12,809 bases of DNA from Alistipes sp. (GCA_028691095.1 JAQUZZ010000010.1:1-12809); one strand, 5' to 3'. Shown: positions 1 through 7,200, counted from the stretch's first letter. Notes: a model not told the origin generated them from the letters alone. Numbers and translations: made by a program.

Positions 1-9
1 GGTCATTTT

Positions 10-52
10 GAAAAAACAGGGGCCGAGATTGCCACATACGCTGTCTCGCCCC
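10..52 (-). terminator. Rho-independent terminator of the cyclotransferase gene
   Basis: Read on the minus strand, GGGGC-GAGA pairs with TCTC-GCCCC (plus-strand arms 19-28 and 44-52, one bulged base), and a run of six T follows (plus A11-A16). It begins 11 bp after the stop codon at 63-65, so it most likely ends the cyclotransferase transcript. Confidence 0.75.
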
Positions 53-62
53 ATTCTTCCGA

Positions 63-1181
63 TTATCGTGCCAACACCTCAATCTCAAAGAGTTTGGGCC
101 ATCGTTTTCCGGTCACAAAGATACGTCCCGTGCGGGCATCATAGGCGATGCCGTTGAGCACATCGGTCTGTGGCGTGCGATCGGCATCCTCCAGCAAGCC
201 ACTCATATCAACCGCTCCGGTCACTGCTCCTGTCGTAGGATCAATGCGGATAACCGTATCGGTCATATAGACATTGGCCCAGATCTCACCCCGTATCCAC
301 TCCATCTCATTGATGTAGGAGACCTTGCTTTGATCGGTATAGACCTCAAGGGTGCGCACACGCTGAAAAGTCTCCGGATCCAGCACATAGATCTTCTCAC
401 TGCCGTCACTCATGTAGAGGTACTTCCCGTCGGTGGTCAGCCCCCATCCTTCGCCTCCGTATTCAAACTCTCCCACCTTCTCAAAGGTGTCGAGCGCATA
501 GACAAAGGCCTTGTTATTTTGCCACGTCAGTTGGTAGAGTTTGCCCTTGAGCAGCGCCAGCCCCTCTCCGAAATACTCTCCATCGAGCAGGGTGGTCACA
601 ATCGGACGTCCCGACGACAACTCCACGCGACGCAACGACGACTCTCCTTGCAAACCCGTACTCTCAAACAGCTCTCCGTTATGCCACAGCAGTCCCTGGG
701 TGTAGGCCTCCTCGCGATGAGGGTAGACGCGGAGCACCTTATGCCCATAACGCTGCGGAGCCTTGGCGGAGAGCACCGTGAACTCCCCTGTGCGACTCTC
801 TAAGAGCGAATCACAATAGACCGTCACTTTATAGAGCACCCGACCCGTGGGATGTTTGGCTCCGACCCGATAGAGATAACCGGTGGTATCCAACGCCCCG
901 ATCCGACGTTCGCCGATCGTGAGGATCACGCTATCGGGCTTCACACCCTCGATCAGCCGATAGCCGATTCGTTGTTCGCTGTCTTGCGACACGGTTTGAC
1001 CATAGAGGGGCGACACCTGCGCGATCCAATTCGTCGTTCGGTGAGCCGTATGCTCTTTTTGCGCCGAACCCGAAACCGGACTTCCACTCCCCACACAAGC
1101 CCACGCCACACTACACCAAAGGAACAGTGCCATGGCTCGTATCTGTTTTTGATCAATCTTCCACCTCAATTTTTGTAGCAT
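63..1181 (-). CDS. Glutaminyl-peptide cyclotransferase-like lipoprotein
   Basis: The protein resembles the glutamine cyclotransferase family (PF05096-like, plant/bacterial beta-propeller type), which turns N-terminal glutamine into pyroglutamate; here it would act in the cell envelope. From the chosen ATG at 1181 it has 372 residues. Residues 1-29 form a basic n-region, a hydrophobic stretch and a possible lipobox ending in Cys29 (AWAC, an imperfect match). Roughly 60-140 is a short Ig-like N-terminal domain and 145-372 the propeller, with AYTQGL (159-164), FESTGLQGES (172-181), LNGIAYD (342-348) and VTGKRWP (356-362), all familiar from this family. The frame stays open upstream to 1448, but that extension has no signal-peptide character and would cover the promoter region. 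ATG 1133 is an alternative start that would shorten the n-region. It is transcribed divergently from serS and has its own terminator. Activity is inferred from family resemblance. Confidence 0.82.
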   Translation of the reverse strand: MLQKLRWKIDQKQIRAMALFLWCSVAWACVGSGSPVSGSAQKEHTAHRTTNWIAQVSPLYGQTVSQDSEQRIGYRLIEGVKPDSVILTIGERRIGALDTTGYLYRVGAKHPTGRVLYKVTVYCDSLLESRTGEFTVLSAKAPQRYGHKVLRVYPHREEAYTQGLLWHNGELFESTGLQGESSLRRVELSSGRPIVTTLLDGEYFGEGLALLKGKLYQLTWQNNKAFVYALDTFEKVGEFEYGGEGWGLTTDGKYLYMSDGSEKIYVLDPETFQRVRTLEVYTDQSKVSYINEMEWIRGEIWANVYMTDTVIRIDPTTGAVTGAVDMSGLLEDADRTPQTDVLNGIAYDARTGRIFVTGKRWPKLFEIEVLAR

Positions 1182-1299
1182 TCTTATGCTCTTTAGCAAT
1201 TTCACACCGTCAAGCGCCTCGACACCATACGTTCCACCCCGCCATGCAGCTCGACACAGAATCCTCTCTGACGTTGTTTTTCTTTCGGATCCATCGCTA

Positions 1300-1307
1300 C
1301 AAAGGTA
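1300..1307 (-). promoter_or_regulatory. -7 box (TACCTTTG) of the cyclotransferase gene
   Basis: The minus strand reads TACCTTTG, a full match to the Bacteroidota -7 consensus TAnnTTTG. It would give a leader of roughly 110 nt before the ATG at 1181. No good -33 TTTG is visible 19-21 bp upstream, so strength is uncertain. Confidence 0.5.
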
Positions 1308-1318
1308 CAAAAAATTAG

Positions 1319-1326
1319 TATCTTTG
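1319..1326 (+). promoter_or_regulatory. -7 box (TATCTTTG) of serS
   Basis: TATCTTTG matches the Bacteroidota -7 consensus TAnnTTTG and would start transcription near 1331-1334, giving a leader of about 135 nt. No clear -33 box is present. It lies only 11 bp from the oppositely oriented box of the divergent gene. Confidence 0.55.
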
Positions 1327-1328
1327 TG

Positions 1329-1370
1329 CCCAGTCTGTTGGATAAGTACTTCAAAAGAATCGGGACTGGG
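1329..1370 (+). other. Inverted repeat in the serS leader
   Basis: CCCAGTC (1329-1335) and GACTGGG (1364-1370) are perfect 7-bp complements with a 28-nt loop, at or just before the predicted transcription start of serS. It could be a leader hairpin or a protein-binding site. No known leader family is recognised. Confidence 0.3.
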
Positions 1371-1466
1371 ACGCCCCCTTTTCACACGATGCCCCCCGAT
1401 TTCACAGAGACAAAACCCACAATCGGAGACGAGATACTGAATCTGCAATATACAAAATAGAACAAG

Positions 1467-2738
1467 ATGCTGACATTAAAGCAAATCAGAGAGAACAAGG
1501 CGTTCACGATCGAACGTTTGGCCGTAAAGGGCTTTGACGCCACCCAAGCCGTGGAACGCATCGAGACGCTGGACGACAAACGCAAAGCGATCCAGTGTCA
1601 GTTAGACGCCTGCCTGGCTCAGCAAAATGCGATTGCCAAAGAGGTCGGAATGCTCTTCAAACAGGGCAAAAAAGAGGAGGCCGAAGCCGCAAAAGCTCAA
1701 ACTGCCACCCTGAAAGAGGAATCCAAGACCTTAGAAGATCAACTGCGTAGCGTCGAGGACGAACTCACGCAGATCATCGTCACCCTGCCCAACTTCCCCT
1801 GCATGGAGGTTCCCCACGGCTTGACCGCTGCCGACAACGTGGTGGTTCGGATGGGAGGGAAAAACCCCGACCTGAAGGAGGATGCGTTGCCGCATTGGGA
1901 GTTGGCTCGCAAATACGACATCATCGACTTTGAACTGGGCGTCAAACTTACCGGTGCCGGATTCCCCGTCTACAAAGGACAAGGAGCCGCACTGCAACGC
2001 GCACTGATCACCTTCTTCTTGGACTGCAACATTGCCGCCGGATACACCGAGATGATGCCCCCGCTGATGGTCAACGAGGCCTCAGGGTTCGGCACCGGAC
2101 AGCTCCCCGACAAAGAGGGACAGATGTATCATGCCAACCTGGATAACTTCTACTTGATTCCTACCGCCGAGGTTCCGGTCACCAACATCTATCGCGATGT
2201 ACTGCTCAACGAATCCGACTTTCCGGTGAAGATGACCGCCTACACCCCTTGTTTCAGACGTGAGGCGGGCTCTTACGGCAAAGATGTGCGTGGATTGAAC
2301 CGACTCCATCAGTTCGACAAGGTCGAGATCGTGCAACTATCACTCCCTGAAAACTCCTACAAAGCACTGGACGGCATGATCGCCCACGTGGAGAGCATCG
2401 TCCAGAAGCTGGAACTTCCCTATCGGATTCTGCGCCTTTGCGGAGGCGACATGAGTTTCACCTCGGCCATCACTTACGATTTCGAGGTCTACTCCGCAGC
2501 CCAGAAACGGTGGTTAGAGGTCTCCTCGGTCTCCAATTTTGAGTCGTTCCAGGCCAACCGTCTGAAACTCCGCTACCGGGATGCCAACAAAAAGACCCAA
2601 CTGGCACACACGCTCAACGGTAGCTCCTTGGCCTTGCCGCGTATCGTTGCCGCACTGTTGGAGAACAACCAAACCCCCGAAGGTATCCGGATGCCCGAAG
2701 CCTTGATTCCCTATACCCGCTTCGACTGCATCAAGTAA
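1467..2738 (+). CDS. serS: Seryl-tRNA synthetase
   Basis: This class II aminoacyl-tRNA synthetase charges tRNA-Ser with serine using ATP in the cytoplasm. The 423 residues match the usual family length. The N-terminal tRNA-binding coiled-coil arm spans about 30-105 (alternating charged and Ala/Leu-rich). The catalytic core contains TAEVPVTN (233-240), the class II motif 2 region (about 263-288, with FRREAGS and the RGLNRLHQFDKVE segment) and motif 3 (about 383-401, LNGSSLALPR). The serine-pocket segment EVSSVSNFESFQANR (351-365) is the Bacteroidota flavour of the usual ISSCSNFEDFQARR. The ATG at 1467 starts the protein exactly where family members start. It is monocistronic, with a TAnnTTTG box upstream and a strong hairpin downstream. 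Identification is secure. Confidence 0.98.
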   Translation: MLTLKQIRENKAFTIERLAVKGFDATQAVERIETLDDKRKAIQCQLDACLAQQNAIAKEVGMLFKQGKKEEAEAAKAQTATLKEESKTLEDQLRSVEDELTQIIVTLPNFPCMEVPHGLTAADNVVVRMGGKNPDLKEDALPHWELARKYDIIDFELGVKLTGAGFPVYKGQGAALQRALITFFLDCNIAAGYTEMMPPLMVNEASGFGTGQLPDKEGQMYHANLDNFYLIPTAEVPVTNIYRDVLLNESDFPVKMTAYTPCFRREAGSYGKDVRGLNRLHQFDKVEIVQLSLPENSYKALDGMIAHVESIVQKLELPYRILRLCGGDMSFTSAITYDFEVYSAAQKRWLEVSSVSNFESFQANRLKLRYRDANKKTQLAHTLNGSSLALPRIVAALLENNQTPEGIRMPEALIPYTRFDCIK

Positions 2739-3059
2739 CCCGCCTACCATCCGGCAGAACGTGGTAATGCTATGCAAGGTCGTATGCCGTAGGGTGTGAG
2801 AGGGAATTGAACCTACGCAAAACCCCATTTCGGCGTTCTCCGATCTTCCAGTTTAAAAAGGGATACTCCACCCGTCTCCATTTTAACCCATCGCCCCCGT
2901 CAGGATAGTACGCTGACGGGGGCGATGGGCATTTTGAGCGATTGGTGAGTCATCCTCTTCGATGGGTCAAAACGCAGAAGAGCCAAGGGAAGATCGCAAA
3001 CTTTTTAGAGTCACTCAGAAAGCCTCAAAGGAGGAAAATCGGGAATGCCGCAAAAACCT
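2739..3059. other. Convergent intergenic region, serS / outer-membrane barrel gene
   Basis: The 321 bp between two converging 3' ends hold one clear element, the perfect hairpin at 2887-2929. The stretch 2797-2825 resembles the T-arm end of a tRNA on the minus strand, but no tRNA body accompanies it. Bases 3017-3026 repeat the last ten bases of the barrel gene's coding end. I see no gene here. Confidence 0.6.
2887..2929. terminator. Perfect 17-bp hairpin, probable bidirectional terminator
   Basis: Arms 2887-2903 and 2913-2929 are perfectly complementary over 17 bp, GC-rich (TCGCCCCCGTCAG core), with a 9-nt loop. Short T-rich tracts flank it on both strands (CATTTT after it on plus; TTAAAAT on minus). 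Its position between converging genes fits a terminator shared by serS and the barrel gene, although the T tracts are weak for intrinsic termination. Confidence 0.65.
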
Positions 3060-4625
3060 TTAGAAAGCCTCGGAGGCCGTAAACAGGAAGGCCGTGCAGC
3101 GTTTCTTATCCCAGAAGAAGTGCGGGTTTCCATGTACCCCCCATCCGTAATCCAGACGGATGTTCATGCGCTTTTTGAACTCAAATCGGTATCCGCAACC
3201 AAAGCTGTATAGGGTGTGGTTTAACTCAAATTTATCGCGTCCCCACACATTGCCCAGTCCGAACCACCCGACAACACCGTGTCGACGGTAAAGCTTCTGT
3301 CGCAACTCCACTTGGGTCATGATGCAGTTACGATCGCGATAACGCCCTTCGTAGTAGCCTCGCATTCGCTCCATACCTCCCAAATTGGAGTACATATGCC
3401 ACGATGCTTGTCCCAGCGTAAAGTTGCCCACCAAGTCATAGGCCAGAATACAACCCTTCCATATCTTTTGGTAAATATCAAATTGGGCTTGGATCTTCCC
3501 GAAAGAATGGCGGGAATTGCCCAACCATTTGGGGTAGGCCTTTGCTTCCAATTTGGCTAAAATACCTTTATACGGATTGGTGAGCACATCCCGTGTGTCA
3601 TACTGGAAGAAGAGTCCAATACCGGTGTTGAGTGCATTGGGGTTCTCACCCGTGGAGTTGATGTAATTGGTGAAGGGATCGGCCAAGGCCGGATCGTAAT
3701 AGCCGTCACGCCACGCCTGGTAGATCTTGTGCCCATCTCCATAGGTATAGCCGTTGAACACGGCTTTCTCCTGATCGCTCAACTTGTCGTAGGCCTCATA
3801 GGCTCCGTTAATGGAACCTCCGGACTCTTGCAGCACTTTGTCAACTACAGTTTCATAATATTTAAAAGATTGCTCAGTAGCCGACGAAGCCGTGGTTTTG
3901 GCTCCCGTGTAGTCAAAACTAAAGCTGACCCCCACATAGGCGCGGGGCCAAACCATCATACTTCCCGACAATCGCGCTTTATACATGGTCGTCATCAGCT
4001 TCTGGGCATATCCGGCTTGTCCGTCATAATAGCCCACTCCGTAGAAGGCACCCGGAAAATAGACCACCGCTCCAGAGTAGGAGATGCGGTAACGGTTGCG
4101 TTTGAAAAGGTTGTCCCCCCCGAAACGGAGTAAGGCAAACTTCTCGGTGGTAATATTTCCGTAAATCGAGAGGTTCGAGGGTGCCAAAAGTGAATCTTGA
4201 CGATCCAGACGATAGAGTCCGGCGATCAAGAACCCGATTCCGAACCCAATATCCGACGAGTAGTTGGGGCCAGGGGCAATGCTCCAGTCTATCTTTTTCT
4301 CAAAGGTACGGTCGACATTGGAGTGATCGTAATATTCAATGACACGAGTAAGGAATCCCTTTTTCTGTGGCTCCGTCGGCTGCGCGACCTGTACCGGAGG
4401 AAGAGGTTGTGCGGTGGCCGACTGCGAAGAGTCGGAATAGTTCGCCACAAGAGGCTTCGAGGTTGTCGCCAGTGAGGAATCGGGAAGAACGGCCGTGGGG
4501 GTCTGTGTAGTACCGGAGAGCTGAGGCGGCATGGCATGATCTGGAGCAGGAGCCGTTTCTTGTGCGGTGAGATGCCCGAATCCCATGGAAAAAGCGAGAA
4601 GTAAGACGGAATAGATGATCCTCAT
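3060..4625 (-). CDS. BamA/TamA-family outer-membrane beta-barrel protein without POTRA domains
   Basis: This 521-residue protein looks like a Bacterial surface antigen (PF01103/Omp85-like) barrel embedded in the outer membrane. Residues 1-22 are a signal peptide ending TAQ. About 23-90 is a Pro/Thr/Ser-rich linker where Omp85 insertases would carry POTRA domains. From about 110 to the end, alternating aromatic/glycine strands form the barrel. RGYYEGRYRD (422-431) corresponds to the conserved loop-6 VRGF-type motif, and the chain ends in Phe, as expected for an outer-membrane beta-signal. Roughly 245-330 is a hydrophilic, partly helical insertion (YEAYDKLSDQEKAVFNGY and neighbours) that I do not expect in short family members. 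The frame opens five codons earlier at a TTG (4640), but ATG 4625 sits naturally before MRIIYSVLLL. The promoter lies just upstream. Lacking POTRA, it is unlikely to be BamA itself; the cargo or role is unknown. Confidence 0.85.
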   Translation of the reverse strand: MRIIYSVLLLAFSMGFGHLTAQETAPAPDHAMPPQLSGTTQTPTAVLPDSSLATTSKPLVANYSDSSQSATAQPLPPVQVAQPTEPQKKGFLTRVIEYYDHSNVDRTFEKKIDWSIAPGPNYSSDIGFGIGFLIAGLYRLDRQDSLLAPSNLSIYGNITTEKFALLRFGGDNLFKRNRYRISYSGAVVYFPGAFYGVGYYDGQAGYAQKLMTTMYKARLSGSMMVWPRAYVGVSFSFDYTGAKTTASSATEQSFKYYETVVDKVLQESGGSINGAYEAYDKLSDQEKAVFNGYTYGDGHKIYQAWRDGYYDPALADPFTNYINSTGENPNALNTGIGLFFQYDTRDVLTNPYKGILAKLEAKAYPKWLGNSRHSFGKIQAQFDIYQKIWKGCILAYDLVGNFTLGQASWHMYSNLGGMERMRGYYEGRYRDRNCIMTQVELRQKLYRRHGVVGWFGLGNVWGRDKFELNHTLYSFGCGYRFEFKKRMNIRLDYGWGVHGNPHFFWDKKRCTAFLFTASEAF

Positions 4626-4651
4626 GAGCTGATTTGTCAATTTTAATAATG

Positions 4652-4684
4652 CAAAAATAATATATTTTTTCAGATCACAGCAAA
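4652..4684 (-). promoter_or_regulatory. Bacteroidota promoter of the barrel gene
   Basis: On the minus strand TTTG (4684-4681) is followed after 21 bp by TATTTTTG (4659-4652). Both boxes and the spacing match the phylum's -33/-7 consensus. The expected start is near 4646, giving a leader of about 20 nt before ATG 4625. Confidence 0.75.
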
Positions 4685-4694
4685 TAGCTCTATT

Positions 4695-4775
4695 TAACGT
4701 GAGTTCGATAATTGCAACTGTTTAATATATAGAAAATATATCCCATACAGCGTTGCAATTATCGAACTCACGTTA
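4695..4775. repeat. 24-bp perfect inverted repeat, 33-nt loop
   Basis: Arms 4695-4718 (beginning TAACGTGAGTTCGA) and 4752-4775 (ending TCGAACTCACGTTA) are complementary at all 24 positions; the loop is AT-rich. Too long and too T-poor at its ends for an ordinary terminator; read as the left part of the MITE-like element. Confidence 0.9.
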
Positions 4776-4915
4776 GTGCTGTTTTTAAACAGCACGCTCC
4801 ATTCATATTATCTCCCCTAAATCCCCTCTTAAAATAAGAGGGGACTTTGTCGCAATTTGTGTAACAAATTGCTCCTCAGCGGTATGATGAGTTCGAACAA
4901 TTCTCGAACTCACGT
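4697..4915. mobile_element. MITE-like noncoding element with terminal inverted repeats
   Basis: A 219-bp segment opens with ACGTGAGTTCGA (4697-4708) and ends with the exact reverse complement TCGAACTCACGT (4904-4915). It is flanked on both sides by TATTTA (4691-4696 and 4916-4921), as expected of a 6-bp target-site duplication. It carries no open reading frame of note. Inside are five perfect hairpins almost end to end: arms 4695-4718/4752-4775 (24 bp), 4776-4784/4787-4795 (9 bp), 4822-4831/4835-4844 (10 bp), 4852-4860/4864-4872 (9 bp) and 4888-4896/4904-4912 (9 bp). The right-end sequence TCGAACTCACGTTA also occurs internally at 4762-4775, so the unit could be composite. Non-autonomous elements of this size are known in Bacteroidales such as Porphyromonas gingivalis. 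I cannot identify the family, and no transposase is in the window. Confidence 0.6.
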
Positions 4916-5293
4916 TATTTAGAGTCTGTTTTATAGGCTACTGGATCCTATAAAGAGGAGTCTTTCTCTCCGATTTCGCACACTTCGGTCAACCAAGAAA
5001 CCCCCTTATAATTTCTCAAAAACGCTCACAGCACCATCGTGCCGCATTAAAACGCCACACACCGATCGGCTCACACGCATCAGTCATACAAATTTTCATA
5101 CGCCATAAAACGTTTTGAGATTTTCATCTCCAATTTTGACCCACTAAGCCGATTTTTCACACCATAAGCCCGATACGTTATTACTCGTGCGTTCAGGCAT
5201 GGAGTCCCATCGCATCAAAATAAAACCGCCCCGCGCCTTGACTTGACTTGATCCCTTGTCGCAATGACTCTCGATCTGCAATCTACACAACAA
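4916..5293. other. Gene-free intergenic stretch
   Basis: Together with the element to its left this forms a 770-bp gap between genes. It contains a hairpin with 8-bp arms (TTTATAGG 4930-4937, CCTATAAA 4947-4954) and a short CTTGA triplicate at 5237-5251. I see no convincing small gene, RNA gene or promoter in the remainder. Confidence 0.5.
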
Positions 5294-5328
5294 AAGAGAG
5301 ATCTCTCGTAGGGGGAGAGATCTCTCTT
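5294..5328 (-). terminator. Terminator of the galactose-binding-like lipoprotein gene
   Basis: The arms AAGAGAGATCTCTC (5294-5307) and GAGAGATCTCTCTT (5315-5328) form a perfect 14-bp stem with a 7-nt loop. On the minus strand the stem is followed by TTGTTG, so with the last stem bases there are four consecutive T. A second, imperfect hairpin (5341-5350 with 5374-5382, one bulge) lies between the stop codon and this stem. Confidence 0.7.
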
Positions 5329-5395
5329 CTATTTATTACGCTATGGGGTCTTTTATACCACTTGCGGATTTGAGACCCATAGTCCCATCTTCAGT

Positions 5396-6898
5396 TTATT
5401 GTTTCTTTTCCCAACGAAGATTACGAATGTAAATTGGTACGTTCGTAGTGTTTTTATCCAAGTCGCAACGGAAACTATCGGAAGAGCCCCAACCTTTGTA
5501 TCGATCCGCAATGATATCGGTACAATCGTGATGAACTTGACGCCAGATGCTCGTAGCAGGATTACTTCCGGAGTAGTTACTCGGGTAGTTACTCGGATAG
5601 AATTGCGCGCCACCTACCTCTTTGTAGAACAGCTCCCAACTCCAGCTGCTTTCGGAGCGATACTCATAATAGAGCTGCGTTACATCCACGGTAAATGGCC
5701 GAGCCCAATTTTTCATTTTTTTGTAGGGGTCACCTCCAGTCGGCGTATATTTATACAAAGGATAACCCTCTGTAATCGTAATATCCTCACACGTTGCAGC
5801 ATTACCACCATCCTTGTTGATGTACATATACCATGTCGCGTTCTGATGGTATGCAATCTCTTCTTCAGTACGATCGCGAACCGTCAGATTCCGAACATCA
5901 AACTGAGTACCGATCTTTTCGCCCAAAGCCATATTCAAGGAGTAACCCGCACCCTTTGCGGTCTCCATCATACAGCCCATATCAATCGTCCACGCTGTCC
6001 AAGTATCCGCTGCGGGAATCGGCAGGGCATACATCTGCATCTTCGTATTGTTGACATCCAGTCGGATCAACGGGTTGTTGATTACATCGGTAGACTTGTA
6101 CTCAAACGAGAGAATCGAACCCATTCCTACGGGGAAACGCGGAGTGGTCAACACGGCATTCGCGGAGGTCGTAACGATGGAGTATTCATTCTCACCCACC
6201 GAAGTGATCGTTGCGCCTTGAGCTTTCACCGGCAGATAGTCACTAACAGGGTCACCCCAAGTGATCAACTTGTAGATCACCTCACCGTTGAACTCATTGT
6301 CCAATTTAATGTAGGTCGTATCGGCCGACAGATCCATCGTAACTTTCTCGGTAGCAGGGTCAACCATGGAGGTCACCGCAGAGAGCATGAATTCCATATT
6401 CACCTGGGTTAGATCCACTACATTGTCCCCGAAGTAGACGTCGATCAAATTCGTGGCTTGGTCTACCGTCACGACACCGGCAACATCACCGGCCATCGCT
6501 TTCGCACTTTTCAGTGCATAGTCAATCTCAGCCACCAAGCTATAACATACGACCTGTTTGCCCGTATTGATGTTCACACCCGACGGTTCGGAAAGATCCA
6601 TCATCACGGGATTCGTTACAAACGGAGTGTACAGCGAAGCTCCTTTGACCAAATCAAAAGAACAAGTCACACGAGTAGGATCGGCTAATCCTTTACTCAA
6701 CGAAATGACCACCGCCTTGTTGGCTTGATCAATCGTAATGGCGGTCTGCACCATACTGTCCGCATCGGCCAGTGTTACCTCCAGCCCCAACAGAGGGCTT
6801 GGCGAACCCGCATCTTGTTCGTCGTTCTTGCATGAGCCTAAGACACTTGCGGACAAAACAAGCAGGCACATAAAACTAAGTTGTAGGTACTTTTTCAT
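5396..6898 (-). CDS. Surface lipoprotein: two Ig-like domains plus two galactose-binding-like modules
   Basis: A 500-residue protein without assigned function. Residues 1-23 form a lipoprotein signal peptide with lipobox VLGSC (Cys23). The acidic KNDEQD that follows resembles Bacteroidota export signals for surface lipoproteins. Two tandem domains follow (about 46-127 and 131-213), each starting with TIDQ/TVDQ-type strands and passing through MDLS; they resemble DUF5018/DUF4971-type Ig-like domains of Bacteroidetes lipoproteins. The C-terminal half looks like an internal duplication of a beta-sandwich. LSFEYKS (263-269) with FDVRNL (333-338) is echoed by LYYEYRS (409-415) with IYIRNL (489-494), a pattern seen in galactose-binding-like carbohydrate modules. 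The N-terminal half is paralogous to the neighbouring lipoprotein at 7245-8600. It has its own promoter and terminator. ATG 6898 was chosen over an in-frame TTG two codons earlier. A glycan-binding role is an inference. Confidence 0.82.
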   Translation of the reverse strand: MKKYLQLSFMCLLVLSASVLGSCKNDEQDAGSPSPLLGLEVTLADADSMVQTAITIDQANKAVVISLSKGLADPTRVTCSFDLVKGASLYTPFVTNPVMMDLSEPSGVNINTGKQVVCYSLVAEIDYALKSAKAMAGDVAGVVTVDQATNLIDVYFGDNVVDLTQVNMEFMLSAVTSMVDPATEKVTMDLSADTTYIKLDNEFNGEVIYKLITWGDPVSDYLPVKAQGATITSVGENEYSIVTTSANAVLTTPRFPVGMGSILSFEYKSTDVINNPLIRLDVNNTKMQMYALPIPAADTWTAWTIDMGCMMETAKGAGYSLNMALGEKIGTQFDVRNLTVRDRTEEEIAYHQNATWYMYINKDGGNAATCEDITITEGYPLYKYTPTGGDPYKKMKNWARPFTVDVTQLYYEYRSESSWSWELFYKEVGGAQFYPSNYPSNYSGSNPATSIWRQVHHDCTDIIADRYKGWGSSDSFRCDLDKNTTNVPIYIRNLRWEKKQ

Positions 6899-7166
6899 AG
6901 ACAAGGTTTTAAATTTTAGTATAATATTTTAACTTGGTTCAGAATTCAAAATCAAAGTTACATGATTTTTTCATTCCCACCAAGTTATTTGATAATTATT
7001 TTGTCCTAACATCGTAAAAAAAGCACCTGAAACACCTTAAGTTTAACTCTATTCCTCTCGGCCGATCCTCAATTTCGCCATGATATACACTTCGTCAGCC
7101 CTCCAACCTCTCCCTCTCCTTGAAGTTCACTGCGAAGTTCAGTGCGACACTCAATGGTATTTCTAC
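6899..7166. other. Spacer upstream of the first lipoprotein gene
   Basis: The spacer between the two lipoprotein genes (6899-7244) holds the promoter at 6953-6984, then about 180 bp with no gene, then the terminator at 7167-7200. A 12-bp tandem pair, GAAGTTCACTGC (7122-7133) and GAAGTTCAGTGC (7134-7145), differs at one base and is the only other structure I noticed. Confidence 0.5.
6953..6984 (-). promoter_or_regulatory. Promoter of the galactose-binding-like lipoprotein gene
   Basis: On the minus strand CTTG (6984-6981, 3 of 4 with the -33 consensus TTTG) is followed after 20 bp by TAACTTTG (6960-6953), a full match to TAnnTTTG. Leader length is about 50 nt. The same -7 box, TAACTTTG, occurs upstream of the paralogous gene. 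Confidence 0.7.
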
Positions 7167-7200
7167 AAAAAAAGAAGGAGGCGCACCAGACGCCTCCTTC
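7167..7200 (-). terminator. Terminator of the phosphodiester-glycosidase-like gene
   Basis: GAAGGAGGCG (7174-7183) and CGCCTCCTTC (7191-7200) form a perfect 10-bp stem with a 7-nt loop. On the minus strand seven T follow directly (plus A7167-A7173). This is a textbook intrinsic terminator 45 bp after the stop codon of the 7245-8600 gene, so that gene and the next are separate transcripts. Confidence 0.9.

Noticed and set aside
1182..1448. 89-codon N-terminal extension of the cyclotransferase frame
   Set aside because: It lacks signal-peptide or domain character, runs across the promoter boxes at 1300-1326, and a lipoprotein-like signal sequence begins naturally at ATG 1181.
2797..2825. tRNA T-arm-like sequence on the minus strand (GGTTCAATTCCC)
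   Set aside because: The T-stem has two mismatches, there is no matching acceptor 5' arm, D-arm or anticodon arm in the preceding 70 bases, and no CCA. At most a degenerate tRNA remnant; more likely chance.
4626..4640. TTG start for the barrel gene, five codons before the ATG
   Set aside because: The ATG at 4625 gives a standard signal peptide, and nothing favours the rarer start codon.
5237..5251. CTTGA triplicate
   Set aside because: Only three copies of a 5-bp unit in noncoding DNA; expected by chance or slippage, with no associated gene.
5399..6412. 337-codon open frame on the plus strand opposite the first lipoprotein gene
   Set aside because: The composition is His/Arg/Ile-rich and resembles no protein family; the opposite strand has a complete lipoprotein with signal peptide, promoter and terminator. 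An antisense shadow.
7122..7145. 12-bp tandem pair GAAGTTCACTGC / GAAGTTCAGTGC
   Set aside because: Just two copies with one mismatch, no further unit and no regular spacing; not a CRISPR or iteron array.
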